Source of the DNA: Fredinandcohnia onubensis | Lineage (GTDB): Bacteria; Bacillota; Bacilli; Bacillales; Bacillaceae_L | Assembly (NCBI RefSeq): GCF_031181385.1 | Contig: NZ_JAPSKV010000001.1 | Location: 310,001-374,000, forward strand | Direction: 5' to 3' | Length of the DNA stretch: 64,000 nucleotides | Shown here: in pieces, positions 27,365-35,314 of the stretch | Layout: each line of letters starts with the position of its first letter | Numbering within the stretch: position 1 is the stretch's first letter | Notes under the pieces: model-generated | Database searches by the model: none | What the model saw: the letters and a program-made list of their open reading frames with translations, nothing else | Told to the model about the DNA's origin: nothing | Program-made: the position numbers and the translations under genes

Positions 27365-27908
27365 TTGAACTATATCGTTTTATCACAAACTATAATATTA
27401 GTTTTTTTGTTAATTCTGTTTATTCGAGATGAACGAAGATTAGTAAAGCAAAGCCAACTAATTGAGTCTTTAAACAAAAATAATAAAACATTAAAAAATC
27501 GATTAGTGACAGTTAATAAGATCAAACCAGTTGAAAAGAGAAATTCTTTTAGAATTGATCTCCCTGGGAATAGAAAGTACATTTACTTTGTTGGATTTTG
27601 GTAATAACTCTTTAGGAACTTTAAAAAACAGGTCTTTTCATGGAAGGATAAATGACATTAGTATTGGGGGATTGAAATTTCTTTCTTCTTATGAATTTCC
27701 CATTAAATTCAATATTATCATGAAAATGAATTTTACTTTCCATGGAGAAGAATTCGAATTAAAAGGTAAAATTATCAGAAGAGAAGATCATATTAAAGGT
27801 AAGTCTGTTGTATACGGCGTTCAGTTTGTAGACTTATCTATAAATGAAATCAAAAGACTCAACATAGCACTACACAATTATCAAGTAGCAAATCGAAACA
27901 AATTCTAG
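27365..27908 (+). pseudogene. Membrane-anchored PilZ-domain gene with a one-base frameshift
   Basis: The first frame (TTG at 27365) encodes one transmembrane helix (VLSQTIILVFLLILFI), a short coiled region and the start of a PilZ domain, KRNSFRIDLPG. It then runs out of frame and stops at 27604. The next frame continues IESTFTLLDFGNNSLGTLKN and NDISIGGLKF to a natural end at 27908. RNSFR and DISIGG are the two c-di-GMP-binding motifs of PilZ, so both parts belong to one protein of about 180 residues. The shift lies near 27560-27570, around the CCCTGGG run, and equals one extra base. A sequencing error is possible. Confidence 0.8.
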
Positions 27909-27910
27909 GT

Positions 27911-28045
27911 CATAGTGACGCCCAAAGTTTGTCGAAAAATAGGGGGGACACCCCGTTGGGATAAAAAAATTTTTCAGTGCTAAAGAAATAATAGGAATTA
28001 TTTCTACGGAGATGTTTGTAAAATACAGACATCTCTTTTTTTCAG
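27911..28045. repeat. Second GTGACGCC...TTTGTCGAA repeat unit with terminator
   Basis: The order of blocks matches the unit at 23519: GTGACGCCCAAAGTTTGTCG, then TTTTTCAGTGCTAAAGAAAT, then a GAGATGT / ACATCTC stem (28009-28015 and 28029-28035) with a run of seven T. It terminates the PilZ gene. Another partial unit starts at 28063. Confidence 0.75.
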
Positions 28046-28084
28046 ACATTTGAGGTAAGGTTACAGTGACGCCTCAAAATTCTT

Positions 28085-28466
28085 TCTCTAGCATCAGAGG
28101 CTGGGCAATTCGAATTAAATGTGATGGAACCTGTTCTAGTTTTTAATTTAATTGCAGTCTATTACAATTATGAACAATGGATTTAAAGTATTTACTGATT
28201 ATTGTATTTCAGGAATAAAAGCAAATGAACAGATTTTAAAACAATATGTTGAACAAAGTGTAGGATTATTGACTGCAGTTAATCCGCACATAGGATATAA
28301 TGTCGCTTCTAAAATTGCTAGGGAGTCTATTGTTGATTGAAAACCAATACGGGAAATCTGTCTAAAATATGATGTGCTAAGTGAGGAAGAATTAGACATT
28401 ATACTGGATCCATACGAAATGACCAAACCAGAAAATGCAGGATTATCCATGTTTGAAAGGGCATGA
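28085..28466 (+). pseudogene. aspA: C-terminal fragment of aspartate ammonia-lyase
   Basis: The fragment reads EAGQFELNVMEPVLVFNL, shifts frame near 28140, continues MQSITIMNNGFKVFTDYCIS and LLTAVNPHIGYNVASKIARE to a stop at 28338-28340, and then in the same frame KPIREICLKYDVLSEEELD to 28466. This is the last third of the aspartase/fumarase fold, including the tail ILDPYEMTKPE. The first two thirds, with the active-site residues, are absent. It begins right after a GTGACGCC repeat, which may mark the deletion boundary. The fragment is dead beyond doubt. Confidence 0.85.
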
Positions 28467-28487
28467 TGGGATAGAGGGATAGGACCT

Positions 28488-28760
28488 GTGTTCCAAATCA
28501 TAGGGGTTAAGTGATTATATTATAATAGAATACCAATGGTCCGATTATACAGTAACCTGTACTAATCGTGCCATTTTTGAATTTGTCGATTTCAAACAAA
28601 CGTTAGTTTAACGATCTAGCACAGCGATACCTTGAAACCTTCCATTTAATCAATCGTTTGTTTGAATTGAATTTATTGGGGATAGGTGATTACGAATGAA
28701 ACTTTTATACTTTTAATTTAGTATTCTATTATATGTTCGGAAGGACAGGTCAGTTGTCCT
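28488..28760. repeat. About 270-base repeat with CAAACAAACGTTTGTTT-type arms
   Basis: This gap matches the sequence at 33138-33415 block by block: CATAGGGGTTAAGTGA, a GTCCGAT/ATCGTG stem, TTTCAAACAAACGTTAGTTT, then AATCAATCGTTTGTTTGAATTG in the opposite sense, and a closing GGACAGGTC piece. No gene lies within. It separates the aspA remnant from the DUF5317 gene. Confidence 0.75.
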
Positions 28761-28951
28761 AGGAGAAAAAAGGTGAGATGGTGGACCTTTCCCCCGGCCC
28801 AATTTCGTCAAATTTTTCCGGTAAAAGTTGAAACTTTCTGATATAATTTGTAGTATATTGTTGAAATATGTACATGCTCTGCTTTTAAGTAGTAGGAAAG
28901 TATAACATATGTATGAAATCTTAATTCTAATAAAATGGTGGGTTAAAAAAG

Positions 28952-29545
28952 ATGGTTTTTGATGGTATTCTCATTGCGATTATTGTGGGTTTTTTTCGAA
29001 AAGGTAGTTTGCGAGGATTAGCTGATTTACAATTGAAATACGGATGGATTTTTCCTATTCTTGTTCTTCTTCAGCTTTCGGTCTATTTTCTGCAGAATAA
29101 GTATGAAATGCTAGGGTTTCTTAGTGGCTATATTTTTATGTTTGTCTATGTGATTGGGATGGCGTTTCTTTGGGTGAACCGACATAATTCTGGTTTTACT
29201 CTTATTTTAATCGGGACATTCTTAAACTTCATTGTCATGGCATTGAATGGTGGTAGAATGCCAGTATTAGAGTCTGCTGCAACTATGCTAGATCCACATT
29301 ACTTAGATACATTAAAAAATGAACTTTATGCGAAACATACACTCCTTACAGAGAGTAGTAGATTAGGATTTTTAGGTGATATAATACCTTTAACAGACCC
29401 GTATCCTCGTTCTCAAGTCATTAGTATTGGAGATGTTGTGATGAACATTGGTGTCTTCCAATTTATTCAATATTTAATGGTGCATAAAAATAAAAACACA
29501 TCACTAGAAGATGAAACCTCTTCATTGAAGGAGGTGAAATCATGA
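28952..29545 (+). CDS. DUF5317-family membrane protein
   Basis: The 197-residue protein has five or so hydrophobic segments in residues 1-100, the conserved loop FLNFIVMALNGGRMPV, a soluble hairpin with TLLTESSRLGFLGDIIPL and a last helix near GDVVMNIGVFQFIQYL. These match proteins annotated DUF5317, whose function is unknown. A GGTGGG ribosome site precedes the ATG. Its stop overlaps the start of a 29-residue peptide gene by four bases. A GGDEF/HD-GYP gene follows, so a link to c-di-GMP signalling or membrane sensing is possible. Confidence 0.8.
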   Translation: MVFDGILIAIIVGFFRKGSLRGLADLQLKYGWIFPILVLLQLSVYFLQNKYEMLGFLSGYIFMFVYVIGMAFLWVNRHNSGFTLILIGTFLNFIVMALNGGRMPVLESAATMLDPHYLDTLKNELYAKHTLLTESSRLGFLGDIIPLTDPYPRSQVISIGDVVMNIGVFQFIQYLMVHKNKNTSLEDETSSLKEVKS

Positions 29546-29631
29546 AAACAAAAGTAACTCGTATTTTACTAAATGCAGTTATCCTTGGATCTGTAGTACT
29601 TGCCTTTACTTCTGGTTGGAAACTAGTATAA
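29542..29631 (+). CDS. 29-residue hydrophobic peptide, translationally coupled
   Basis: The short frame encodes a basic N-terminus (MKTKVTR) and one hydrophobic helix (ILLNAVILGSVVLAFTSGW) ending in KLV. The start overlaps the DUF5317 stop (ATGA) and has an excellent GAAGGAGGTG ribosome site 5 to 8 bases upstream, so translation is likely despite the size. It is probably a single-pass membrane peptide acting with the DUF5317 protein. No family was recognised. Confidence 0.6.
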   Translation: MKTKVTRILLNAVILGSVVLAFTSGWKLV

Positions 29632-29641
29632 TCGACTAATC

Positions 29642-29684
29642 TAGGAGGAGGATGTTGAATATCCAACGTATTCCTCCTCTACCT
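29642..29684 (+). terminator. Stem-loop after the DUF5317 operon
   Basis: AGGAGGA (about 29642) pairs with TCCTCCT, with an inner GTTG/CAAC stem, followed by a modest T-rich stretch (TCTACCTTTT). It probably ends the DUF5317/peptide transcript before the next gene. Confidence 0.65.
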
Positions 29685-29707
29685 TTTAACCTGAGGGATG
29701 ATAAAAT

Positions 29708-31546
29708 ATGAAAACAAATTTTAAACCATTACATGTATACACGGGCATTACCGTTCTAGTAGGGGTCTTTTCATTCCTCTATTTTTATGATTATAAAAAT
29801 ATTACTCTATCAGATTGGGTAATCATATTTGTATTAATCGGCTCTATTACTCTATTAAATTATCACGTTATCCATATCCCACCAAAGGATAATTCACTTT
29901 CACTAGATTCTTCTATTTATCTCGCTAGTTTGTTTATGTATGGTCTAGACATAACCCTTTTTGTACTGGCTTTATCAAGTATTATCTATGTTTTTGTTCA
30001 ACGAAAAATTGCTTGGTGGAAGCAATTATTTAATTTTTCGATGTACACGATTATGATTATTGCCTCCTATTTTTCACTTATTTTTGTTGGAGGATCATTT
30101 GGAGAAATAGATACACACAATTTACTACCATATATTTTATCTCTATGTACCTATTTTATTTGCAATATGCTCTTTATTATTTCTTATTTTTTCCTTTATG
30201 GTAGCGGTAGTATTGAGAACGTCATTAAAGGGGTAACCTCTGATAAAACATTTGTGATTAGTTATTTTACGACGCTGTTACTACCCTTGATTCTCGGAAT
30301 TTTGCTGAAAGCAGAGGGTATATTTGGGCTCTTTTTATTCGTATGTATTGCTTTACTGTTATCAGGTGCATTTGACCAGCACTTTAAGCTATATCAAGAG
30401 ATTTCAGATAAGGCGAATAAGGATTTCCTAACAGGTTTAAATAATCATGGCTATTTTAAAGAATTATTTGATGCTGAAATATCAAGTGCTAGGGAAAATG
30501 GAACGCCTGTAAGCTTAGCGCTTTTAGATATAGATGATTTTAAAAAATATAATGATTTGTATGGTCACATTCAGGGCGACCATTTACTAACATTCTTCGG
30601 TTCAATCTTAGAAAATGAAGCAAATTCACATGACTATATCGTTGGGCGATACGGTGGAGAAGAATTTTCAATTGTCATGCCGAACACAACGGTGGACGAA
30701 GGGTTGGCTTTCATTAATTCTTTGCGAAAGAAAGTCAATAACAGTTACTTCAAAGGTGTAGAAGCACTTCCATATAGCTGCCTATCATTTTCGGCAGGCG
30801 TTGTCGAATGGGAAAAAGGGATGTATGACGCATCCGAATTATTGAATAAAGCCGATCAAGCCATGTATTATGCAAAAGCACAAGGAAAAAACATTGTCCA
30901 GGTATTCGATGAGAACTCTGAATACTTTGCTAAAAATGCCATTAATCTTGATCAAGAGTTAAACGAAGCTGAACAACAGCTGAAAATCTTCTTATCGAAA
31001 GATGTGTATACCTATAGACATAGTAAACGCGTTTTCCAATATGCGGTTGATTTCAGTAGTAGGCTAGATTTAAGTGAATCTGAAAAGAAGACGTTAATAT
31101 TAGGTGCCCTTATTCATGACATTGGTAAACTTGAAATTCCTCGTGATATTATCAATAAAAAAGGTAAACTCGAACCTCATGAATGGGAAATGATGAAGAA
31201 ACACGTAACTTGGGGGAAAGAAATTATCTCTACCAATAAAAAACTTGAGCCTTTGATTCCACTAGTCGAGCTGCATCATGAACGTTTCGATGGAAAAGGA
31301 TATCCGCATGGTTTACAAGGTGAAAAAATTCCGAAACTGGCTCGCATACTATGTGTCTGCGATTCCTTTGACGCGATGACAACAGAACGCCCATACCAAA
31401 AGACAAAAACTTTCACCGAAGCCATCGAAGAACTAAGGAAATGCTCTGGAACTCAATTTGACCCAACACTCGTCGAGCCCTTTATCGTCATGATCGAAGA
31501 GAAATACGCAAACCAAATAAAAGAAGAACTCGTGTTGGGTTCATGA
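29708..31546 (+). CDS. Membrane GGDEF plus HD-GYP c-di-GMP enzyme
   Basis: The 612-residue protein has about seven membrane helices (residues 10-220). A diguanylate cyclase domain follows with the active motif GGEEF at 316-320, preceded by DFLTGLNNHGYF. The C-terminal HD-GYP phosphodiesterase has His470-Asp471 in ALIHDIGKLEIP, HHERFDGKGYP (GYP at 531-533) and DSFDAMTTERPYQ. Both opposing activities therefore look intact, so the membrane region or a partner must set the balance. No RxxD inhibitory site was identified with certainty. The gene has its own terminator. Confidence 0.92.
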   Translation: MKTNFKPLHVYTGITVLVGVFSFLYFYDYKNITLSDWVIIFVLIGSITLLNYHVIHIPPKDNSLSLDSSIYLASLFMYGLDITLFVLALSSIIYVFVQRKIAWWKQLFNFSMYTIMIIASYFSLIFVGGSFGEIDTHNLLPYILSLCTYFICNMLFIISYFFLYGSGSIENVIKGVTSDKTFVISYFTTLLLPLILGILLKAEGIFGLFLFVCIALLLSGAFDQHFKLYQEISDKANKDFLTGLNNHGYFKELFDAEISSARENGTPVSLALLDIDDFKKYNDLYGHIQGDHLLTFFGSILENEANSHDYIVGRYGGEEFSIVMPNTTVDEGLAFINSLRKKVNNSYFKGVEALPYSCLSFSAGVVEWEKGMYDASELLNKADQAMYYAKAQGKNIVQVFDENSEYFAKNAINLDQELNEAEQQLKIFLSKDVYTYRHSKRVFQYAVDFSSRLDLSESEKKTLILGALIHDIGKLEIPRDIINKKGKLEPHEWEMMKKHVTWGKEIISTNKKLEPLIPLVELHHERFDGKGYPHGLQGEKIPKLARILCVCDSFDAMTTERPYQKTKTFTEAIEELRKCSGTQFDPTLVEPFIVMIEEKYANQIKEELVLGS

Positions 31547-31583
31547 AAACCAGTGGTCGGATGCCGCTGGTTTTCTTTTTGGG
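31547..31583 (+). terminator. Terminator after the GGDEF/HD-GYP gene
   Basis: AAAACCAG and CTGGTTTT flank a GC-containing loop and are followed by CTTTTT immediately after the stop codon: a strong intrinsic terminator. Confidence 0.88.
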
Positions 31584-31601
31584 GCAGAGGGACGCTGGTT
31601 A

Positions 31602-31753
31602 AGCGGGATTACACTCCGTATGGTCATATCACCACTTTTTGCCTGAGCTATAATTACGGTCATGCCAGTGAGAGAACTATTCTATTAGACGCAATGCCAG
31701 TTGCAGCAAACAAAACCATGTTAGCTGTGCAATTTGACTGCAAATCAGATGCG
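31602..31753 (+). pseudogene. C-terminal fragment of an AEC-family transporter
   Basis: Read in frame from 31602 the sequence gives GITLRMVISPLFA, stop, AIITVMPVRELF, stop, and after a shift AMPVAANKTMLAVQFDCKSD. The intact AEC transporter at 41090-41992 reads TLLRMAVSPLLALALVQIMP and AMPVAANTTMLAVQFDCKPD at the same place. The fragment is thus a decayed paralogue with only the last quarter left. About 28 residues between the two blocks are deleted. Confidence 0.75.
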
Positions 31754-31917
31754 TTTTTTGAAACTGATTAATTTGGCAAATTATGAAACCTTATGCAGGA
31801 AATTAGCCTTTTTTCTAGAATATTCTAATTTATCACACAACCATTTAGTTGGAAATGTTATAAGTCTAAAAGACTAAAATTGATTTATAATATTCGAAAA
31901 AAGGATAGGGAAGAGAA

Positions 31918-32190
31918 ATGGAAAAAATACTAACTTTGAGTGTCGATAATAAGTCAGACTTATTAAATCTAGTAAATGAAAAATTGGAAATAAAAAATAG
32001 ACTATTAAAGTTAATCCTGATGAACCCGGATAAAAATATGAATGTTTTGGAAAGGCGGAAAAAGCAGTCTCGATTTGAGGAACAAATTTATCTACTAGAA
32101 GATTTAAAAGGTATGATTATCTCCAGTACAAGTAATGAAGACATTCAAAGGATTAACAATTTGATTGGTTACTATAAATCAATAGATTGA
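31918..32190 (+). CDS. Small helical protein of unknown function
   Basis: The 90-residue product is charged and helical (DLLNLVNEKLEIKNRLLKLI, then RRKKQSRFEEQIYLLEDLK), with no cysteine, signal peptide or membrane span. GGATAGGGAAGAG precedes the ATG. It stands alone between an AEC fragment and a gene-poor gap. A small regulatory or flagellar-chaperone-like fold is conceivable, but no family was recognised. Confidence 0.55.
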   Translation: MEKILTLSVDNKSDLLNLVNEKLEIKNRLLKLILMNPDKNMNVLERRKKQSRFEEQIYLLEDLKGMIISSTSNEDIQRINNLIGYYKSID

Positions 32191-32603
32191 GTAAATGGAA
32201 CACGGGGACAGGTCCCTCATCCTTTGGGGCAAGATTAAGGCCATACTAAAAAATCCAGTTTATTTACTGGATTCAGGGTTCGTTAATTCCGAGTTGTTTT
32301 TTTTCAATGTATTTCTGAAAAGCATAATTCAATAGAGATAGTGAGTAGGAAATAAAAAAGATTGTTTTAGAATTAAACTTTTTTAGTTTATAATGACCGA
32401 TTTTTTAAAAGAGTGCACTTAAGGGGAAGGCAAAAATGAAATCCATGATTAAATTGCATAATGCATATAATGAGAACTTACCATAAGTAAATCCAAATTT
32501 AGTTACTAAATGACATAAGGACCTATATTTAAACAAACAATTGTTTTAAGAATACTTTTGGAAATGTTACTATTAATGAAACTGAATGAAAGGTTGGTAT
32601 GTA
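32191..32603. other. Gap with GGGACAGG repeat, hairpin and tiny frame
   Basis: It contains a GGGGACAGGTCCCTCATCC repeat (about 32203-32222), a hairpin AATCCAGT...ACTGGATT (32250-32273) that may end the upstream gene, and a 16-codon frame at 32436-32486 with a plausible AAGGGGAAGG ribosome site. The frame is too short to support as a gene. Confidence 0.45.
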
Positions 32604-33128
32604 ATGCGATTAAGAGGAAAAAAAATTATCGGTCTTGTTCACCACGACTTTGAAGATCTAGAACTATGGTACCCCGTTTTGAGACTTAGAGAAGAAGGGG
32701 CGATTGTTGATTTTGTTGGTGAAGAAGCAAATCAGAAATACATAGGAAAGTACGGTGTGCCTGCCGTTTCCGATTTTGCGTATGGTGATATCAAAGCAGA
32801 AGATTACGATGCTATTTTAGTGCCGGGAGGATGGGCACCAGATAAAATCCGTAGGTTTCCTGAAGTTTTATCTATGCTTCAGCAAATGAACGATGCCGAA
32901 AAGCCAATTGGGCAGATTTGTCATGCAGGTTGGGTATTAATCTCAGCTAAGATTTTGGAAGGGAAAAAAGTTACAAGTACTCCAGGAATTAAGGACGATA
33001 TGGAAAATGCAGGTGCAATTTGGTATGACGAACCTGTTGTGACCGATGGACATCTTGTTTCAAGCCGCCGTCCACCAGACCTGCCAGACTATATGAGAGA
33101 ATTTATTAAAGTCTTGGAACAAAAATAA
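32604..33128 (+). CDS. DJ-1/PfpI-family protein
   Basis: The product (174 residues from the chosen ATG) has the DJ-1/PfpI fold: KIIGLVHHDFEDLELWYPV at the N-terminus, AILVPGGWAPDKIRR, the nucleophile elbow IGQICHAGWVLISA with the reactive cysteine, and TSTPGIKDDMENAGA. Members act as glyoxalase III-type or protein deglycase enzymes or as proteases. The two-residue extension of the elbow resembles YhbO/YfkM-like proteins. The ATG at 32604 has AAAGG about 11 bases upstream, whereas the one at 32586 has no ribosome site. It probably helps detoxify reactive carbonyls. Confidence 0.85.
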   Translation: MRLRGKKIIGLVHHDFEDLELWYPVLRLREEGAIVDFVGEEANQKYIGKYGVPAVSDFAYGDIKAEDYDAILVPGGWAPDKIRRFPEVLSMLQQMNDAEKPIGQICHAGWVLISAKILEGKKVTSTPGIKDDMENAGAIWYDEPVVTDGHLVSSRRPPDLPDYMREFIKVLEQK

Positions 33129-33137
33129 TGAGAAATA

Positions 33138-33415
33138 GGTCCCTCGTCTCAGAACATAGGGGTTAAATGACATATTATAATAGTATATCAATGGCCCGAT
33201 TAGTAGGAATCTGTACTAATCGGTCATTTTTTGAATTTTCCGTTTTCAAACAAACGTTTGTTTAATGATTTAAATTAGCTGTGGCGTGAAACTATTAATT
33301 CAATCAATCGTTTGTTTGAATTGATTTAGATGGTCAAGGGGTTTTGCAAGTTGACCTGTTATACTATGAAATTAGTATCCTAGAATAGGGCTGGAGGGAC
33401 AGGTCCCCTTGACCC
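33138..33415. repeat. About 275-base repeat with paired AAACAAACGTTTGTTT arms
   Basis: It contains TTTCAAACAAACGTTTGTTTA (shortened here) at 33244-33264 and an inverted AATCAATCGTTTGTTTGAATT at 33302-33322, about 40 bases apart, after a GGCCCGATTAG/CTAATCGGTC stem-loop with a T run. The two ends carry GGTCCCTCGTC and GGGACAGGTCCCC. It corresponds to 28488-28760 and partly to 40895-41010 and 15440-15560. Confidence 0.78.
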
Positions 33416-33431
33416 GAAGAACCTTGACCCA

Positions 33432-34268
33432 CTATTTCACCAAACCAGATACCTCAGCATAAGAAAGAACATTGTCTGTCATGTTGTTAAATGTGTGTTG
33501 GTTAACGATTTCGTCGCCTATTTGTTTCAGGAGGGATACACTGGCGCGGAATGGACTTGAGCCAGTACTTACTCTTTCAATTCCTATTTCCGATAACTCT
33601 TCTATGGATGGGAGTCCAGGGACTGCTAGTAAATTGATTGGACAATTGACTGCGTTACGAAGTTTTTGAATTTCCTCCTTATCTTTCAGAGCGGGGACGA
33701 AGACACAATCTGCACCAGCTTTTTCATATTGTTTTACGCGATGAATAGCTTCGTCAATGCGAGATTCTGGTTCGCCTAAATTGAGCCAAAAAATATCCGT
33801 GCGTGCATTGATAAACAACGGAAACCCAATTGAATTACAGTACTCTCTAATGGCTGAAATCTTTTCCTGCTGCAGTAAAGGATCATAAATTGGGGAGTTT
33901 ATATCACCAGTCCCATCCTCAAGATTAATACCAACTACCCCTGCAGATATAACTTGATCTATTGTATGTAAAATTTCTTCCGTCGTTTTTCCATAACCTG
34001 ATTCAATGTCAGCACTCACAGGTACGTCAACCGCATTAACCATATTTTTGATCACACTTAACATCGTCTCAAATGGCAACGTTTGTCCATCAGGAAACCC
34101 CAGTGACATCGCAATTCCTGCGCTCGTTGTGCCAATTGCTTTACATCCACATTCCTCGAACATTTTTGCGCTAATTACATCCCATGCATTCGGCAAAATC
34201 ATGGTATTTGGCCTCTTATGAAGAGCGCGAAAACGCTCTGCGTTAACTATAAACTGTTCACTTATCAT
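33432..34268 (-). CDS. Isocitrate lyase/PEP mutase superfamily enzyme
   Basis: This 278-residue barrel protein has the superfamily landmarks ILPNAWDVISAKMFEECG, VPVSADIESGYG (metal-binding aspartate), GINLEDGTGD and FINARTDIFWLNLG. It lacks the KKCGH loop of true isocitrate lyases. Enzymes of this subgroup cleave or decarboxylate small 2-oxo or 2-hydroxy acids, often releasing pyruvate. It is transcribed divergently from the IclR/keto-deoxy acid operon, so it may handle a related acid, but the exact reaction is unknown. Confidence 0.8.
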   Translation of the reverse strand: MISEQFIVNAERFRALHKRPNTMILPNAWDVISAKMFEECGCKAIGTTSAGIAMSLGFPDGQTLPFETMLSVIKNMVNAVDVPVSADIESGYGKTTEEILHTIDQVISAGVVGINLEDGTGDINSPIYDPLLQQEKISAIREYCNSIGFPLFINARTDIFWLNLGEPESRIDEAIHRVKQYEKAGADCVFVPALKDKEEIQKLRNAVNCPINLLAVPGLPSIEELSEIGIERVSTGSSPFRASVSLLKQIGDEIVNQHTFNNMTDNVLSYAEVSGLVK

Positions 34269-34440
34269 TGATAATCCCCTTTCTACTTTGGTACCAATTC
34301 ATATATTTAATTTTAACTTATTTATGGGGTGGAGAGACAGGCCTAAAAGGGAAAAATTGGTGGGACAAGGGACTTGTACCTGCGACCCAATCAGTTGCAA
34401 ACAAAGAACAGATTATAATTGTCTAAAATAAAAGAAATTA

Positions 34441-34506
34441 TTGACTATTTCAAATAATAATGATAAATTGGTTTTGGATACAAAATCAGGTTTATTATAA
34501 TAAACC
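34441..34506 (+). promoter_or_regulatory. Promoter and palindromic operator before the iclR gene
   Basis: TTGACT (34441-34446) and an extended -10 TGATAAATT (TAAATT at 34464-34469) are 17 bases apart. Just downstream, near the expected start point, lies the perfect 18-base palindrome GGTTTATTATAATAAACC (34489-34506). Its position fits a repressor site, probably for the IclR protein encoded next. No sequence data here prove binding. Confidence 0.6.
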
Positions 34507-34525
34507 AACAAGAGGGGGGACTAGA

Positions 34526-35299
34526 TTGGAAAAGAAATATTGGGTTCCGGCTATAGAGCGAGCAGATAAAGTTCTCGACCTGATTGCGTATCGTCCAAAC
34601 AAGTATAGATTAATAGATTTGTCCAAGGAATTGGATATGAACAAGAGCTCACTTTTTTCTATGTTGAACACCTTGGAGACCCTGGGGTGGGTCAAAAAGG
34701 ATAGGGATGATACCTATTCGTTGGGAATGAGATTCGGCTTATTTAGTACGTTGTATGTAAGCCAGTTTGATTTTGTTGATACATTTTTAATTGAGTCAGA
34801 GATTACAGTATCAAACCTAGGTGAAACTGTGCAGCTTTCAGTTCTTGACGGAACAGATATTCTCTACGTGGCCAAAAAAGAAGGGTCCTCACCAATTCGA
34901 GTTGTATCAGGTCCGGGTATGAGATATCCTGCCCATGCAACCGCAATGGGAAAGGTACTGCTTTCCAAGTATGAGTATCATGAACTTGAGGAGTTATATG
35001 CTGGGAAGAAGATGGAAGCTAAGACTCCATATACAATCCAGACCTTGGATGAGCTTTGGAAACAAATCCAATCCCTCAAGGAAAACGGATATATTAGGGA
35101 ATATCAAGAGGCTGTTGAAGGTTTCACTTGTATCAGCGTTCCAATCAGAAACGATAAGGGAGAAATAATTGCAGCTATTAGCGTCACGATGCTGCCGGTG
35201 AACTGGGAACGGAAGCAAAAGCAGGTGGAGAAGGAAATTCTGGATCTAGCCCGCAGGATTTCACTAAAGGCAGGATACAGTATAACTCAAAATACTTAA
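34526..35299 (+). CDS. IclR-family transcriptional regulator
   Basis: The product (257 residues from the chosen start) has an N-terminal winged helix (VLDLIAYRPNKYRLIDLSKE then KSSLFSMLNTLETLGWV) and an IclR ligand-binding domain (RVVSGPGMRYPAHATAMGKV, CISVPIRNDKGEIIAAISVT). The TTG at 34526 is favoured by AGAGGGGGG just upstream. It is the first gene of the keto-deoxy acid operon and resembles KdgR-type regulators, which sense 2-keto-3-deoxygluconate. A palindrome sits at its promoter. Ligand identity is inferred from context. Confidence 0.88.
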   Translation: MEKKYWVPAIERADKVLDLIAYRPNKYRLIDLSKELDMNKSSLFSMLNTLETLGWVKKDRDDTYSLGMRFGLFSTLYVSQFDFVDTFLIESEITVSNLGETVQLSVLDGTDILYVAKKEGSSPIRVVSGPGMRYPAHATAMGKVLLSKYEYHELEELYAGKKMEAKTPYTIQTLDELWKQIQSLKENGYIREYQEAVEGFTCISVPIRNDKGEIIAAISVTMLPVNWERKQKQVEKEILDLARRISLKAGYSITQNT

Positions 35300-35314
35300 A
35301 AAAGGAGTGGTTAG

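Noticed and set aside
28199-28501. Minus-strand 100-codon frame over the aspA remnant
   Set aside because: It is antisense to a recognisable aspartase tail and has no start signal of its own.
31553-31771. Plus-strand 72-codon frame after the GGDEF/HD-GYP gene
   Set aside because: Only its last third is protein-like, and that part is a piece of a decayed AEC transporter. The start lies inside a terminator.
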